Positions 15,270 to 24,451 of a DNA stretch of 45,593 nucleotides are shown one piece after another. The notes beneath the pieces were generated by a model. The model saw only the letters and a list, made by a program, of their open reading frames with translations. It ran no database searches and had not been told where the DNA came from. A program made the position numbers and the translations under genes. The number at the start of each line of letters is the position of its first letter. The stretch's first letter is position 1. Source of the DNA: Actinomycetota bacterium. Lineage in GTDB: Bacteria > Actinomycetota > AC-67. Location of the stretch: assembly GCA_041658565.1 (NCBI GenBank), contig JBAZZY010000022.1, forward strand, positions 1 through 45,593, in the 5' to 3' direction.

Positions 15270-16041
15270 CTACGGGGCCGCGGGTTCGAGGGCCGCCGCG
15301 CGCGCAACGTCCTCCCGGCGCGCGAGGAAGTCGGCGAAGTCCTCGTGGGGTTCGCGTCCCTCGACGAAGGACCGCAGCAGGCCGATGAGAGCCGGCGCAC
15401 CAGAGCTGGAATCCGTCCTCGGAGCCCAGCCGTACCGCCGTGAACCCGATGTCGCTCGTCTGCGCGTGCGGCATACACGTGTGGCAGCCGGCGACCGAGA
15501 TGTTCACACGGCGCGGCAGACGCGCGTTGTTGCGCCCGGCGCGCGCGAGGAAGAAGTCGTCGAGGGCGAGCACCGTCGGCCACGTGTCGAAGACCGCGTC
15601 TGCGGCGACGCCGGAGTGCGTGCATGCCACGATGTTGCGGACCGTGTGCCCGCAAGTGGAGCGCGTGGATAATCCGAGACCGGAGATCTCGCCGAGCGCG
15701 CCGCGCACGAGGCGGCTCGGCACCGAGTGCAGCTCGAGGCTCTGGCGCGTGGTGATGTGCGCCTCGCCGTCGGCGAACTCGTGGGAAATCCGGCGCATTC
15801 CGCGAAGTTGCGGCGCCGTCAGCCTGCCTCCGGGGACGCGGATGCGGATCATGTGGAGGCCCGCGGTGCGCTGGCTGCACACGCCGGACAGCTTGAGACG
15901 GTAGAACTCCTCGGCCGTCAGCGACTCATAGCCCTCACGTTCGAGCCTCTCCAGGTCCGCGTCGAGACCTTCGCGCTTTACGCGCTCGAGGTCGGTCTTC
16001 TGCCGCCACAGCGGTTGGGTCGTTGCGTCGATGCTCGCCAT
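15270..16041 (-). pseudogene. nitrite/sulfite reductase (siroheme, ferredoxin-type), truncated and frameshifted
   Basis: The first 215 or so codons are an intact N-terminal half: LTAEEFYRLKLSGVCSQRTAGLHMIRIRVPGGRL (the ferredoxin-like half domain), HITTRQSLELHSVPS, STCGHTVRNIVACTHSG and RRVNISVAGCHTCMPHAQTSDIGF. After GFQLWCAG (about 15405) the reading frame shifts. The continuation GAPALIGLLRSFVEGREPHEDFADFLARRE lies in another minus-strand frame and ends at a TAG (15270-15272). Intact enzymes have about 550 residues with a second half carrying the siroheme/4Fe-4S cysteines, which is absent here. The start has a good AAGGAG site. A sequencing error could explain the frameshift but not the missing second half. 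Confidence 0.8.
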
Positions 16042-16385
16042 CCGGACTCCTTCGTTGGATGACGCTCACGCTAGCGATCTCATGTGTCGTCGCAGTAACG
16101 ACTTGTTTACGGGCGGTGAACACTCGGTAACGATCGAGTCGCCGAGGGTTTATGCGATGTTCTTGCGCACGAGGCCGGCGAGCTATTGTGCGCCGGTGCC
16201 GAACGCGGTGCGCTCCCACCGCGCGCGCGCCTCGACCCCTCCAATGCCTCGCCGTGAGCGCACTCGTCTTCGCGAGTGCGCGCGCGGCAGGCCATTCCTC
16301 CGAGCCCTCAAGTGGGGCGACCACGCTAGGTTCGCGTACTTTGCGGTGGGCGCGCGCGAGCTGGCTGGTCCGGCGGGGAAGTAGT
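16042..16385. other. intergenic region, no gene seen
   Basis: 344 bases between the reductase remnant and the ABC exporter genes. The first 15 bases hold the ribosome binding site of the reductase. I see no coding bias in any frame, no tRNA and no convincing terminator. The tract 16190-16300 is very rich in GCGCGC. Confidence 0.5.
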
Positions 16386-18191
16386 TCAGCGGTACGCGCG
16401 CGCCTGGATCTCGTACAACTCGGCGTAGGTCCCGCCGCGCGCGACCAGATCCTCGTGCGATCCTGCTTGGCTGATGCGGCCGTTCTCGACGACAACGATG
16501 AGGTCGGCCATGCGCACGGTCGAGAACCGGTGCGAGACGAGAACCGTGATCGCGCCGGTGTCACTCGCGGCGCGGCGGGCCGCCGCGGCGTAGCGCTCGA
16601 ACAACGCGTGCTCGGTGTCGGCGTCAAGTGCGGCGGTCGGCTCGTCAAGCACGAGCACCAAAGGGTCCTCGCGCATCATCGCGCGGCCGAGTGCGAGCTT
16701 CTGCCACTGGCCGCCGGAAAGATCAACTCCATCGTCGAACGACTTGCCGAGTTGTGACTCCAGACCCTTGGGGAGAGATGCGACGACGTCGCACGCCGAG
16801 GCGCGCGTGAGAGCAGTCTCGACGGCACCGGTGTCCTCGACGCGCGCAAGATCTCCAACGCCGACGACTTCGCGCGCGACCAGCTCGAAGCGCGCAAAGT
16901 CCTGGAAGGCGCTCGACATGCGCGCGCGCCACTGTTCGACGTCGAACTCACCGATGTCGGTTCCGTCGAGCGTGATCCGGCCCGACGTGGGCTCGTAGAA
17001 GCGGCAGAGGAGCTTCACCAGCGTCGTCTTCCCGGCGCCGTTCTCTCCGACGATCGCCAGTGTTGCTCCCAACGGGATGTGCAGATCGACGTCGCGCAGG
17101 ATGTCGATATCGGTCCCGGGGTATCGGAACGAGAGGTTTTCGAGGTCGATGCCGCGGGCGATGCGAATGGGAACCGGCGCGTGCGCGCTGGGACGGTGCT
17201 CCTTCGCGTAATCGATGAGCCACACGTAGCGCGCCGCCGCTCGCATTGTGTACATGAGGAATCCCGTCATGTGGACCACTCCGGTAACCTCGCCGTTGAC
17301 CTGTCCGGCGAGCTGGATCGCGAGCACGATGCCTCCGATGGTGATGCGCGGGTCGTGGTGGACGGCGAGCGAGACGACGAAGGCAATCGCCCCCGCGTAC
17401 CCGAGCCCGAAGATCGACCATCCGAGCGCCTCCAGCCCGGAGGCGCGCACGCGTGCGCGCGTTTCGACCCGGTTGCTGTCCGCGGCAAGCGTGGAGTAAC
17501 GACGCACGACCTCGTCACCGATGCCGAAGATGCGCATCTCCTTGGCGGGCGGCGCGGTCGTCGCCAGGGAGAACATATGCGCGATCCCGCGCCGGGGCTC
17601 GGCGAACCGCTCCTCTTCGGCCATGAGGATGCGCTGGGCACGCGCGGTCGTCCACACCGAAGGGAGAGCGAACAGCGGAACGAGCGCAAGGGCCGGATGC
17701 AGTGAGGCAAGCAGCCCGACGGTCGCAATGACTTGCATGACCGCCCCGATGCTCTGCACGATGGAGTTGATCGCCTGGGTGAGCACCGCGCGCGCGCCGC
17801 GCAGCATGGAGATCTGGTCGAGGTACTCGGGGCGCTCGTGGTGTTCGATGCCGGGAACCGCAGCCGACAGCTCGATCAGGTGGGCGTCGATCCACAGATC
17901 GGTTCGTTCCTGGAGACCCGTGCTCAGGAGGAAACTCGACAACGAACACGTGTAGGTGATCGCAAGCGTGACGCCGATCGCGACGGCGACCCAGAGCGCG
18001 CGGCCGAGGTCCTTTCCGAGCGCGGCGTCGATGAGAACCTTGGTCCACCAAGCGAAGACCGCGTTCCCGATCGGACCGGGGATCGACAAGACCAGCACGG
18101 CGATCGTGCGCCCCGGCGCCGCGCGAAACGCGGCGGAGAGAACGACGCGCGCGCTGCGCGTCCATCGCACCTTCGGTGTGAACGCGCTCAT
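16386..18191 (-). CDS. ABC exporter half-transporter (membrane domain + ATPase), second of a pair
   Basis: 601 residues: an N-terminal six-helix exporter membrane domain (first helix after RTIAVLVLSIPGPIGNAVFAW) and a C-terminal ATPase with Walker A GENGAGKT, signature LSGGQW, Walker B LVLVLDEP and H-loop SHRFS. The start ATG at 18191 overlaps the TGA of the upstream half-transporter (ATGA), so the two are coupled and probably form a heterodimer. The substrate cannot be read from the sequence; multidrug, lipid or peptide export are all possible. No peptide, lantibiotic or siderophore genes flank it. Confidence 0.92.
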   Translation of the reverse strand: MSAFTPKVRWTRSARVVLSAAFRAAPGRTIAVLVLSIPGPIGNAVFAWWTKVLIDAALGKDLGRALWVAVAIGVTLAITYTCSLSSFLLSTGLQERTDLWIDAHLIELSAAVPGIEHHERPEYLDQISMLRGARAVLTQAINSIVQSIGAVMQVIATVGLLASLHPALALVPLFALPSVWTTARAQRILMAEEERFAEPRRGIAHMFSLATTAPPAKEMRIFGIGDEVVRRYSTLAADSNRVETRARVRASGLEALGWSIFGLGYAGAIAFVVSLAVHHDPRITIGGIVLAIQLAGQVNGEVTGVVHMTGFLMYTMRAAARYVWLIDYAKEHRPSAHAPVPIRIARGIDLENLSFRYPGTDIDILRDVDLHIPLGATLAIVGENGAGKTTLVKLLCRFYEPTSGRITLDGTDIGEFDVEQWRARMSSAFQDFARFELVAREVVGVGDLARVEDTGAVETALTRASACDVVASLPKGLESQLGKSFDDGVDLSGGQWQKLALGRAMMREDPLVLVLDEPTAALDADTEHALFERYAAAARRAASDTGAITVLVSHRFSTVRMADLIVVVENGRISQAGSHEDLVARGGTYAELYEIQARAYR

Positions 18192-20068
18192 GCCCCGGCC
18201 TCCGACGGCTCCGCGGCCGGCGTGTCGCTGAATCGCCCGGCCTGTAGGCGAAACATGCGCGCGTAGGCGCCGTCGCGCGCTATCAACTCGTCGTGCGTCC
18301 CTTGTTCGGTTACGCGACCGTGCTCGAGCACGGCGATCCGATCGGCGCGCCGCACGGTGGAGAAGCGGTGCGAGACCAGGATCGTCGTCAGGCCGCGCGT
18401 GAGGTCGAGGAACTGGTCGAACAGCTCGGCCTCGGCGCGCACGTCGAGGTTCGCTGTGGGTTCGTCGAGAACGAGCACACTCGCACCGCCGGAGACGGCG
18501 AAGAGCGCGCGAGCGAGCGCCACGCGTTGCCACTGACCGCCCGACAGGTCCGCCCCGTCGGTGAACTGTCGCGACAAGACCGTGTCCCAACCCTTCGGCA
18601 GAGCCTCGATCGCCTCGGCGATCCCCACGCGTCTCGCGGCCGCGCGCACCAGTTCGAGATCGTCGGCGCGCTCGATCGCGCCCCACCCGACGTTGTCGCG
18701 CGCGCTCAGCGCGTACTGGACGAAGTCCTGGAAGATCACGGCGATCCGCCGGCGCCACTCGCGCGCGTCGAGATCGCGCAGGTCGACGCCGTCTATCGAG
18801 ATGCGCCCGGCCGACGGCTCGTACAGGCGCGCGAGGAGCTTTACGAGCGTCGTCTTTCCGGCACCGTTCGGTCCGACGATCGCGAGGGACTTCCCGGCAG
18901 GAACAACAAGATCCAGTTCCCGGTACACGTCGGCATTCTGCCCGGGGTAGCGGAACCCGATGCCGGCGAACGTGATGTCGCGGAGCGGCATTTCACCCGT
19001 CGCGCACGCGGCTTCCGCGTCGCGGCACGTGGTCGCCTCGCCGGCGAGGCGCGATTCGAGTGCAAGCGCATGCGGCACCGCGGCGACCCCGATCGCGACG
19101 TCGAGGTCGGCATTGGAGGGGTTTCCGAGGACGAACATCCCCATGATCGCCTGCGAAAGCACCGCGATCGTCCCGATGCCGATGTCGCCTTGGATCGCCG
19201 CGTGCGCGATCACGCCGAAGGCGATCGTGTGAAGCAGCCCCATCAACGCCATGCACCACGCGTACGCGGCGTAACCCCCGGATCGCTCCCTCCAAACTTC
19301 GCCCATCGCGCTCAGCCAGTGCTGCCGGAATCGGTCGCCGACCCACGCGCGCAGCCCGAAGATGCGCAGTTCCTTTGCGGCGCCGGGTCCGAGCGCGAGA
19401 TCCCGGAAATAGGATGCGCGCCGAAGCGAGTCGGTGCGCCCGATGGCGACGTCCACGATCTTCGAGATGTCGGCGCGGAGGCGACGCCGTGTGATCACGT
19501 GACCGGCGACGAGCAAGACCGCGAGCCACCACCAAGAACGCGCGACCAGGATCGCGCTGGCCCCGCCCGTCACGTAACGCGCAATGATCTCGCCGAATCC
19601 GGAGACTGCTCCGCCCGGAGTGAAGTCGCCGGGGCCGACGCCGCGCGCGAGCGACACCTCGTCCAAGAGCGCCGGATCCTCAAGATGCGAGATGCCGGTG
19701 GGGCGCAGGAGCGCGCGCATCACGCGCTCTCGCAAATGGATGTCGAGCCGGCGACCGAGGACAAGTCCGAGGAGAGTTCCGGCCTGCTCGATCACCTGAC
19801 TTGCGACAAAGAGCGCGGCGGCGAGCACGAGCAGCATGATCATGCGCCGGCCGGGAGCCGACGCGAATCCGTCGCGCGCGACTTGGGGAACTGTCTCCAC
19901 GAGACGGCCGGTCACGATGAAGAACGCGGGTGTGAGAAGACCGCCAAGAAGCGCGCGCACCGCCCAGGCGGCGGTCAAGGGACGGCTCACGCCTGGCAGG
20001 AGCCGCAGAGTCGCCCAACTCGCCGGCGGTTGCCGCAGGAACGCCCGAATTCCCCGCATCAAAGGCAT
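18188..20068 (-). CDS. ABC exporter half-transporter, first of a pair
   Basis: 626 residues with an exporter membrane domain and ATPase: Walker A GPNGAGKT, signature LSGGQW, Walker B VLVLDEPTANLD and SHRFS. Both partners have an intact catalytic Glu after Walker B (DEP), so neither is an obviously degenerate site. An extended linker rich in Ala/Cys (EATTCRDAEAACATGEMPL) separates the two domains. The start is ATG 20068; a second ATG lies three codons in. The nearest upstream gene is bioD, 143 bases away, so the pair probably has its own promoter or forms the tail of the biotin operon transcript. Confidence 0.92.
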   Translation of the reverse strand: MPLMRGIRAFLRQPPASWATLRLLPGVSRPLTAAWAVRALLGGLLTPAFFIVTGRLVETVPQVARDGFASAPGRRMIMLLVLAAALFVASQVIEQAGTLLGLVLGRRLDIHLRERVMRALLRPTGISHLEDPALLDEVSLARGVGPGDFTPGGAVSGFGEIIARYVTGGASAILVARSWWWLAVLLVAGHVITRRRLRADISKIVDVAIGRTDSLRRASYFRDLALGPGAAKELRIFGLRAWVGDRFRQHWLSAMGEVWRERSGGYAAYAWCMALMGLLHTIAFGVIAHAAIQGDIGIGTIAVLSQAIMGMFVLGNPSNADLDVAIGVAAVPHALALESRLAGEATTCRDAEAACATGEMPLRDITFAGIGFRYPGQNADVYRELDLVVPAGKSLAIVGPNGAGKTTLVKLLARLYEPSAGRISIDGVDLRDLDAREWRRRIAVIFQDFVQYALSARDNVGWGAIERADDLELVRAAARRVGIAEAIEALPKGWDTVLSRQFTDGADLSGGQWQRVALARALFAVSGGASVLVLDEPTANLDVRAEAELFDQFLDLTRGLTTILVSHRFSTVRRADRIAVLEHGRVTEQGTHDELIARDGAYARMFRLQAGRFSDTPAAEPSEAGA

Positions 20069-20211
20069 TCAACTCGCATCACTCGGCCCGGTCAAAGCAC
20101 GGCTGTGTCGCGACGATCGAGCCGGATCATGCCGCGCGACTGGTGTCTCGAACCGCGGCCGTGGGCAATGAGCGGACGTTGCGTGGATGGCCGAGCCCCA
20201 ACTCGCCCTTC

Positions 20212-20805
20212 CTATTGGTCGTGCGGGATCACTTCGAGCACCGCGGCCATCGCGCGCAAGCGCTCGAGGTTGGTGGTTTCGGTGATTCCGGCGACGACCG
20301 GCCAGTCCGACACGACGATCCCGGCGACCGTCAGGCCGCGCGCGCGCGCAACCTCCAGCGTGAGCGCCGTGTGGTTCAGGGTTCCAAGTGCCGGGCGCGC
20401 AACGATCACAACTTCGCCGCCGAGTGCAGCGGCGAAGTCGGCTGTGTCGTATTTCGGCGCAATAGGAACCAGCAAGCCACCCGCGCCTTCGACGATCAGC
20501 AGATCGCAGCCCTCCTCCAACGCGCGCACATCGGCAACCAGGCGGTCGGTGTCGATCGTCGCGCCCTCCAGCGCGGCGGCGACCTCGGGAGCGAGGGGTT
20601 CGGCGAAGCGCAGCAACTCGTGCACCTCGATCCCTGCGGCGCGCACCACATCGGCGTCGGAACCGGCCTCGCCCGGCATCAGGCCGGTCTGGATGGGCTT
20701 GACGTAGCGGACCTTGCGCCCGCGCGCCTGCTCGGCGCGCGCCATCCGCGTGCATGCGATGGTCTTGCCGACCCCGGTGTCGGTCCCGGTGACAAAACGG
20801 ATCAT
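20212..20805 (-). CDS. bioD: dethiobiotin synthetase
   Basis: BioD closes the ureido ring of dethiobiotin from 7,8-diaminononanoate, CO2 and ATP. The 197 residues show the N-terminal P-loop FVTGTDTGVGKT, YVKPIQTG, and VEGAGGLLVPI with the substrate-binding Gly-rich loop. The ATG at 20805 overlaps the bioF stop (TGATG), so it is coupled to bioF. It is the last gene of the biotin operon. Confidence 0.97.
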   Translation of the reverse strand: MIRFVTGTDTGVGKTIACTRMARAEQARGRKVRYVKPIQTGLMPGEAGSDADVVRAAGIEVHELLRFAEPLAPEVAAALEGATIDTDRLVADVRALEEGCDLLIVEGAGGLLVPIAPKYDTADFAAALGGEVVIVARPALGTLNHTALTLEVARARGLTVAGIVVSDWPVVAGITETTNLERLRAMAAVLEVIPHDQ

Positions 20806-21974
20806 CACGCGTCCTTTGCCGCGCGCGCGAACGCATCCAGCGCGAACTCGATCTGGGAGTCGGTGTGCGTCGCCATGGTGGTGGCTCGCAGCCGCGCGGT
20901 TCCCTCCGGAACGCTCGGCGGCCGGATCGCCGGAACCAGCACTCCTGCGGCGCGCAAACGTTCGGCCATCGCTATCGCGGCCGAGGCTTCGCCGACCAAC
21001 ACCGGCACGATCGCGGCGGCCGGGTCGAGGACGTCGAAGCCGCGCGCGCGCAATCCGGCCGCGAACGTCGAAGCGTTGGCGCGCGCGCGGTCTGCCAGGC
21101 CGGGCTCGGCCACCAGCACTTCCAAGGCCGCTTGGGCAGCGGCGACCGGCGAAGCAGGCAGGGCCGTATCGAACACGAAAGGGCGCGCGCGGTTGCGCAA
21201 GAACGAGATCAAGTCGGCGCTTCCGGCGACGAACCCGCCTGCGGCGCCGAGCGCTTTCGACAAGGTTCCGACGATCGCGTGCACGCCGGCTTCGCACCCG
21301 AAGTGCGCGACTGCGCCGCGTCCGCAGGGGCCGACGACTCCGGTCGCGTGAGCCTCGTCGGCGATCAGGATCGCACCTTCCGCCTCGCACACCTCGGCCA
21401 TCCGAGCCAGGGGAGCAAGGTCGCCGTCCATCGAGAACACGGTGTCGGTGACCACGATGCGTCGGCGCGCGCCTCGGTTTTCGGCCAGCAACTCCGCGAG
21501 GTGCTCAACATCGCAGTGCCGGTAGACCCGCACCGCCGCGCGCGACAATCGAACGCCGTCGATGATCGAGGCGTGATTCAACTCGTCCGAGAAGATCATG
21601 TCTTCGCGTCCCGCGAGCGCAGCAAGCACCCCGAGGTTCGCCATGTACCCGGAGCTGAACAGCAGCGCCGCCTCGGTCTGCTTGAAGTCCGCGAGCATCG
21701 CCTCCAGATCGTCGTGTAGCCGAGTTCCGCCGGTCACCAGGCGCGCTGCGCCGGACCCTGCCCCCCAGCGGCTCGCCGCTTCCGCCGCGGCGTCCACAAC
21801 CCGCGGATGGGTCGCGAGACCCAGATAGTTGTTGGACGCGAGCAGCAGCAGGCTGCGCCCGTTCTGGATCACCTCGGTGTCGGGTGGGCCGTCCACCGCG
21901 CGCACCGAACGCAACAAAGAAGCGGACTCCAACCCGGCGAGTTCGCCGGAGACGAAATCGAGCGAACCGCTCAC
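20805..21974 (-). CDS. bioF: 8-amino-7-oxononanoate synthase
   Basis: A PLP enzyme that condenses pimeloyl-ACP/CoA with alanine. The 389 residues show the fold-type I features SNNYLGLATHPRVVDAA, SGYMANLGVL, SDELNHASIIDG, VVTDTVFSMDGDLAPL and IADEAHATGVVG. The PLP lysine lies in GTLSKALGAAGGF. The GTG at 21974 overlaps the bioA stop (GTGA). A longer frame continues upstream but lies inside bioA and has no family similarity, so the GTG is preferred. Confidence 0.97.
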   Translation of the reverse strand: MSGSLDFVSGELAGLESASLLRSVRAVDGPPDTEVIQNGRSLLLLASNNYLGLATHPRVVDAAAEAASRWGAGSGAARLVTGGTRLHDDLEAMLADFKQTEAALLFSSGYMANLGVLAALAGREDMIFSDELNHASIIDGVRLSRAAVRVYRHCDVEHLAELLAENRGARRRIVVTDTVFSMDGDLAPLARMAEVCEAEGAILIADEAHATGVVGPCGRGAVAHFGCEAGVHAIVGTLSKALGAAGGFVAGSADLISFLRNRARPFVFDTALPASPVAAAQAALEVLVAEPGLADRARANASTFAAGLRARGFDVLDPAAAIVPVLVGEASAAIAMAERLRAAGVLVPAIRPPSVPEGTARLRATTMATHTDSQIEFALDAFARAAKDA

Positions 21975-23329
21975 GCGGTCACCGCGTCGATCGACTCTGC
22001 AGTGATTGAAACCAACCGAGTGAGTTCTTCTCTTGAGATCGCGAGCGGCGGCATCAACACAACGACGTCGCCAAGGGGCCGGATGATTGCGCCGCGCGCG
22101 CGCGCCGCGCGCGCCACCGCGGCGCCCATCTGCAGCGCTTCGTCGAACGGCTCTTTGGTCGCACGATCGGCGACGAGTTCGATCCCGACCATCATGCCGC
22201 GGCGACGGATCTCTCCGACATGAGGATGCTCCGCAAGCGGCGCGAGCAATTCGCCGAGCAAGACCTCGATCTCGGCAACGTGCTCCAGAGTTCGCTCGCG
22301 TTCGAACACATCGAGGTTGGCGAGCGCGACCGCGGCGGCGAGTGGGTTCCCCGAGTACGAATGTCCGTGATACAGCGTCTTGTGTTCCTCGGGCGCGCCC
22401 AGAAACGCGGAGAAGATCTCCTCGGTCGCAAGCGTCGCCGAAAGCGGAAGGTACCCACCGGTGATTCCCTTGCCGACGCACATCAAATCGGGCTCGACGC
22501 TTTCCTGCTCGCAGGCAAACATGGTTCCGGTGCGGCCGAACCCGGTGGCGACTTCATCGACGATCACCAGGATTCCGCGCGCGCGCGCGATCTCGGTGAC
22601 GCGGCGCAAGTGTCCGTCGGGCGCGGTGACGATGCCGGCAGCGCCTTGTACCAGCGGCTCGATGATCAACGCGGCGACACGATCACCCTCTGAATCCAGC
22701 ACGCGCTCCAATGCCTCGGCGCACGCAACCCCGCACGACGGATACGTCTTGCCGAGCGAGCACCGGTAGCAATACGGAGAGGGAATGGACGCGGTCGAGA
22801 ACAGCAGCGCGCGATAGGTCTCGTGGAAGCGATCGATGCCGCCGACCGAGACCGCGCCGACGGTGTCGCCGTGGTAGGCGTTCTCCAGGCGCACGAAACG
22901 GTCGCGCGCCTCACCTCGGTTTCGCCAGTACGAGTACGCCATCTTCAGCGCGACTTCGACGGCAGCGGCGCCGTTCTCGGAGAAGAACACCCGCGTGAGC
23001 GCGCCGGGGGCGATCGCGACCAGACGCCCGGCGAGTTCGATCGCCGCCGGATGAGAAAGCCCGAGGAACGTCGAGTGCGCAAGTTTGCCGGCTTGCTCAA
23101 CCAAAGCGGCGTCGAGCACCGGATGACGATGACCGTGCACGTTCACCCACAGCGATGACACTCCGTCAATGTATCGATTGCCGTCGGTGTCGATCAGCCA
23201 ACATCCCTCGCCCCGCTCAATGATCGGAGCGTCGTCGTCCAGCCATGCCGACATCGGCGTGAACGGGTGCCAGACGTGCGCGCGATCGACGGCACGCAGC
23301 GCGCGCGTCCGATCGAGCGATCCGTTCAC
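21971..23329 (-). CDS. bioA: adenosylmethionine-8-amino-7-oxononanoate aminotransferase
   Basis: Transfers the amino group of S-adenosylmethionine to 7-keto-8-aminopelargonate. The 452 residues carry the class-III aminotransferase signature LVIVDEVATGFGRTGTMFACE and the PLP lysine in MCVGKGITGGYLPLSATL (about residue 285). HVWHPFTPMSAW at the N-terminus is specific to BioA. The GTG at 23329 overlaps the bioB stop. Confidence 0.97.
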   Translation of the reverse strand: MNGSLDRTRALRAVDRAHVWHPFTPMSAWLDDDAPIIERGEGCWLIDTDGNRYIDGVSSLWVNVHGHRHPVLDAALVEQAGKLAHSTFLGLSHPAAIELAGRLVAIAPGALTRVFFSENGAAAVEVALKMAYSYWRNRGEARDRFVRLENAYHGDTVGAVSVGGIDRFHETYRALLFSTASIPSPYCYRCSLGKTYPSCGVACAEALERVLDSEGDRVAALIIEPLVQGAAGIVTAPDGHLRRVTEIARARGILVIVDEVATGFGRTGTMFACEQESVEPDLMCVGKGITGGYLPLSATLATEEIFSAFLGAPEEHKTLYHGHSYSGNPLAAAVALANLDVFERERTLEHVAEIEVLLGELLAPLAEHPHVGEIRRRGMMVGIELVADRATKEPFDEALQMGAAVARAARARGAIIRPLGDVVVLMPPLAISREELTRLVSITAESIDAVTA

Positions 23330-24381
23330 GGCGCGAGCGTGGGAACCGGCGTCGGCGGAAGCGTCTGCGACCCCTCGCCGTCAACGATGAGCCGCCCTTC
23401 CCCGGGACCGTCGGCGATCGGCATGCCGAGCGCATCGAGCATCGCGAGGTCGTCCTCGGGCGCGCGCCCGATCGTGGTCAGGTAGTTTCCGACGATGAGC
23501 GCGTTCGCTCCCGCGAGCATTCCCATACCCTGCAACTCGCCGAGGACGCGTTCGCGCCCGCCGGCCAGTCGCAGCCACGTCGATGGGAACACCAAGCGGA
23601 ACAGCGCGATGGCGTGTAGTGCCTCGCGCGCAGCCATCAGCGGGTACCCCTCGAAAGCGGTGCCGGGCTGCGGATCGAGCAAGTTAACCGGAACTTCTTC
23701 GGGTTCGAGTTCTGCGATCTCGAACATGAAGTCCACGCGCTGCTCGATTGTTTCGCCGAGACCGATGATTCCGCCGCAGCAGATCTCCAGGCCTGCCGCG
23801 CGCGCCATGAGATTGGTATCGAATCGATCTTGCCACGAATGGGTAGTGCAGATCGTGGGGAACATCGCGCGGCAGGTTTCGAGGTTGTGGTTGTAGCGCT
23901 TGAGTCCGGCAGCCTTGAGGCGCTCGGCCTGCCCGGGCTTCAGGATTCCAAGAGACGCAGCGACATCCAAGCCGGTGTCGATGCGCACAGCCTCGATGAT
24001 CTCCATCACGCGCTCGAGCATCCCATCGTCGGGCCCCTTGACCGCCACGACGATGCAGAACTGAGTCGCGCCGACTTTCTTGGTCTCGCGCGCGACCTCG
24101 AGCACCTTGTCCGGGTCGAGCATCGGGTAACGCTCCACTTGCGTCTTAGAGAACACCGACTGCGAGCAGAACCCGCACTCCTCGGTGCAGTTACCGGACT
24201 TGGCGTTGACCAGCGACTCCAGTTCGACCTGCGGCCCCTTGTAGGCCAAGCGCACCCGATGTGCCAGGTCGATCAGTTCGGGCAGCGCCTCGGACGGCAA
24301 AAGCGCAACGTCGAGGACTTCGCGCCGGGTGAGGCGACGGCGTTCGGTGAGAAGGGCATGGTCGGCGCGTGCAAGCGGCAT
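23326..24381 (-). CDS. bioB: biotin synthase (radical SAM)
   Basis: Inserts sulfur into dethiobiotin. The 351 residues include the radical SAM cluster motif CTEECGFC (Cys65, Cys69, Cys72), YKGPQVELESLVNAKSGN before it, and YNHNLET, GGIIGLGET and NLLDPQPGTAF, all typical of BioB. A strong GGAGGA precedes the ATG at 24381. It is the first gene of bioBAFD. No bioC/bioH, bioW or bioI pimelate-forming gene is present in the window, and no BirA/BioR operator could be identified in the 70 bases upstream. The C-terminal tail (SQTLPPTPVPTLAP) is Pro-rich and unusual. Confidence 0.97.
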   Translation of the reverse strand: MPLARADHALLTERRRLTRREVLDVALLPSEALPELIDLAHRVRLAYKGPQVELESLVNAKSGNCTEECGFCSQSVFSKTQVERYPMLDPDKVLEVARETKKVGATQFCIVVAVKGPDDGMLERVMEIIEAVRIDTGLDVAASLGILKPGQAERLKAAGLKRYNHNLETCRAMFPTICTTHSWQDRFDTNLMARAAGLEICCGGIIGLGETIEQRVDFMFEIAELEPEEVPVNLLDPQPGTAFEGYPLMAAREALHAIALFRLVFPSTWLRLAGGRERVLGELQGMGMLAGANALIVGNYLTTIGRAPEDDLAMLDALGMPIADGPGEGRLIVDGEGSQTLPPTPVPTLAP

Positions 24382-24451
24382 TCAGTTCCTCCGGGTCCGG
24401 GGATCCCGGGCAGGGTACCGAACATCGCAGGAAACAACGACATCGGCCGGT

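Noticed and set aside
24382..24451. Biotin operator or riboswitch before bioB
   Set aside because: The 70-base gap shows only the ribosome binding site and no palindrome matching BirA or BioR sites.
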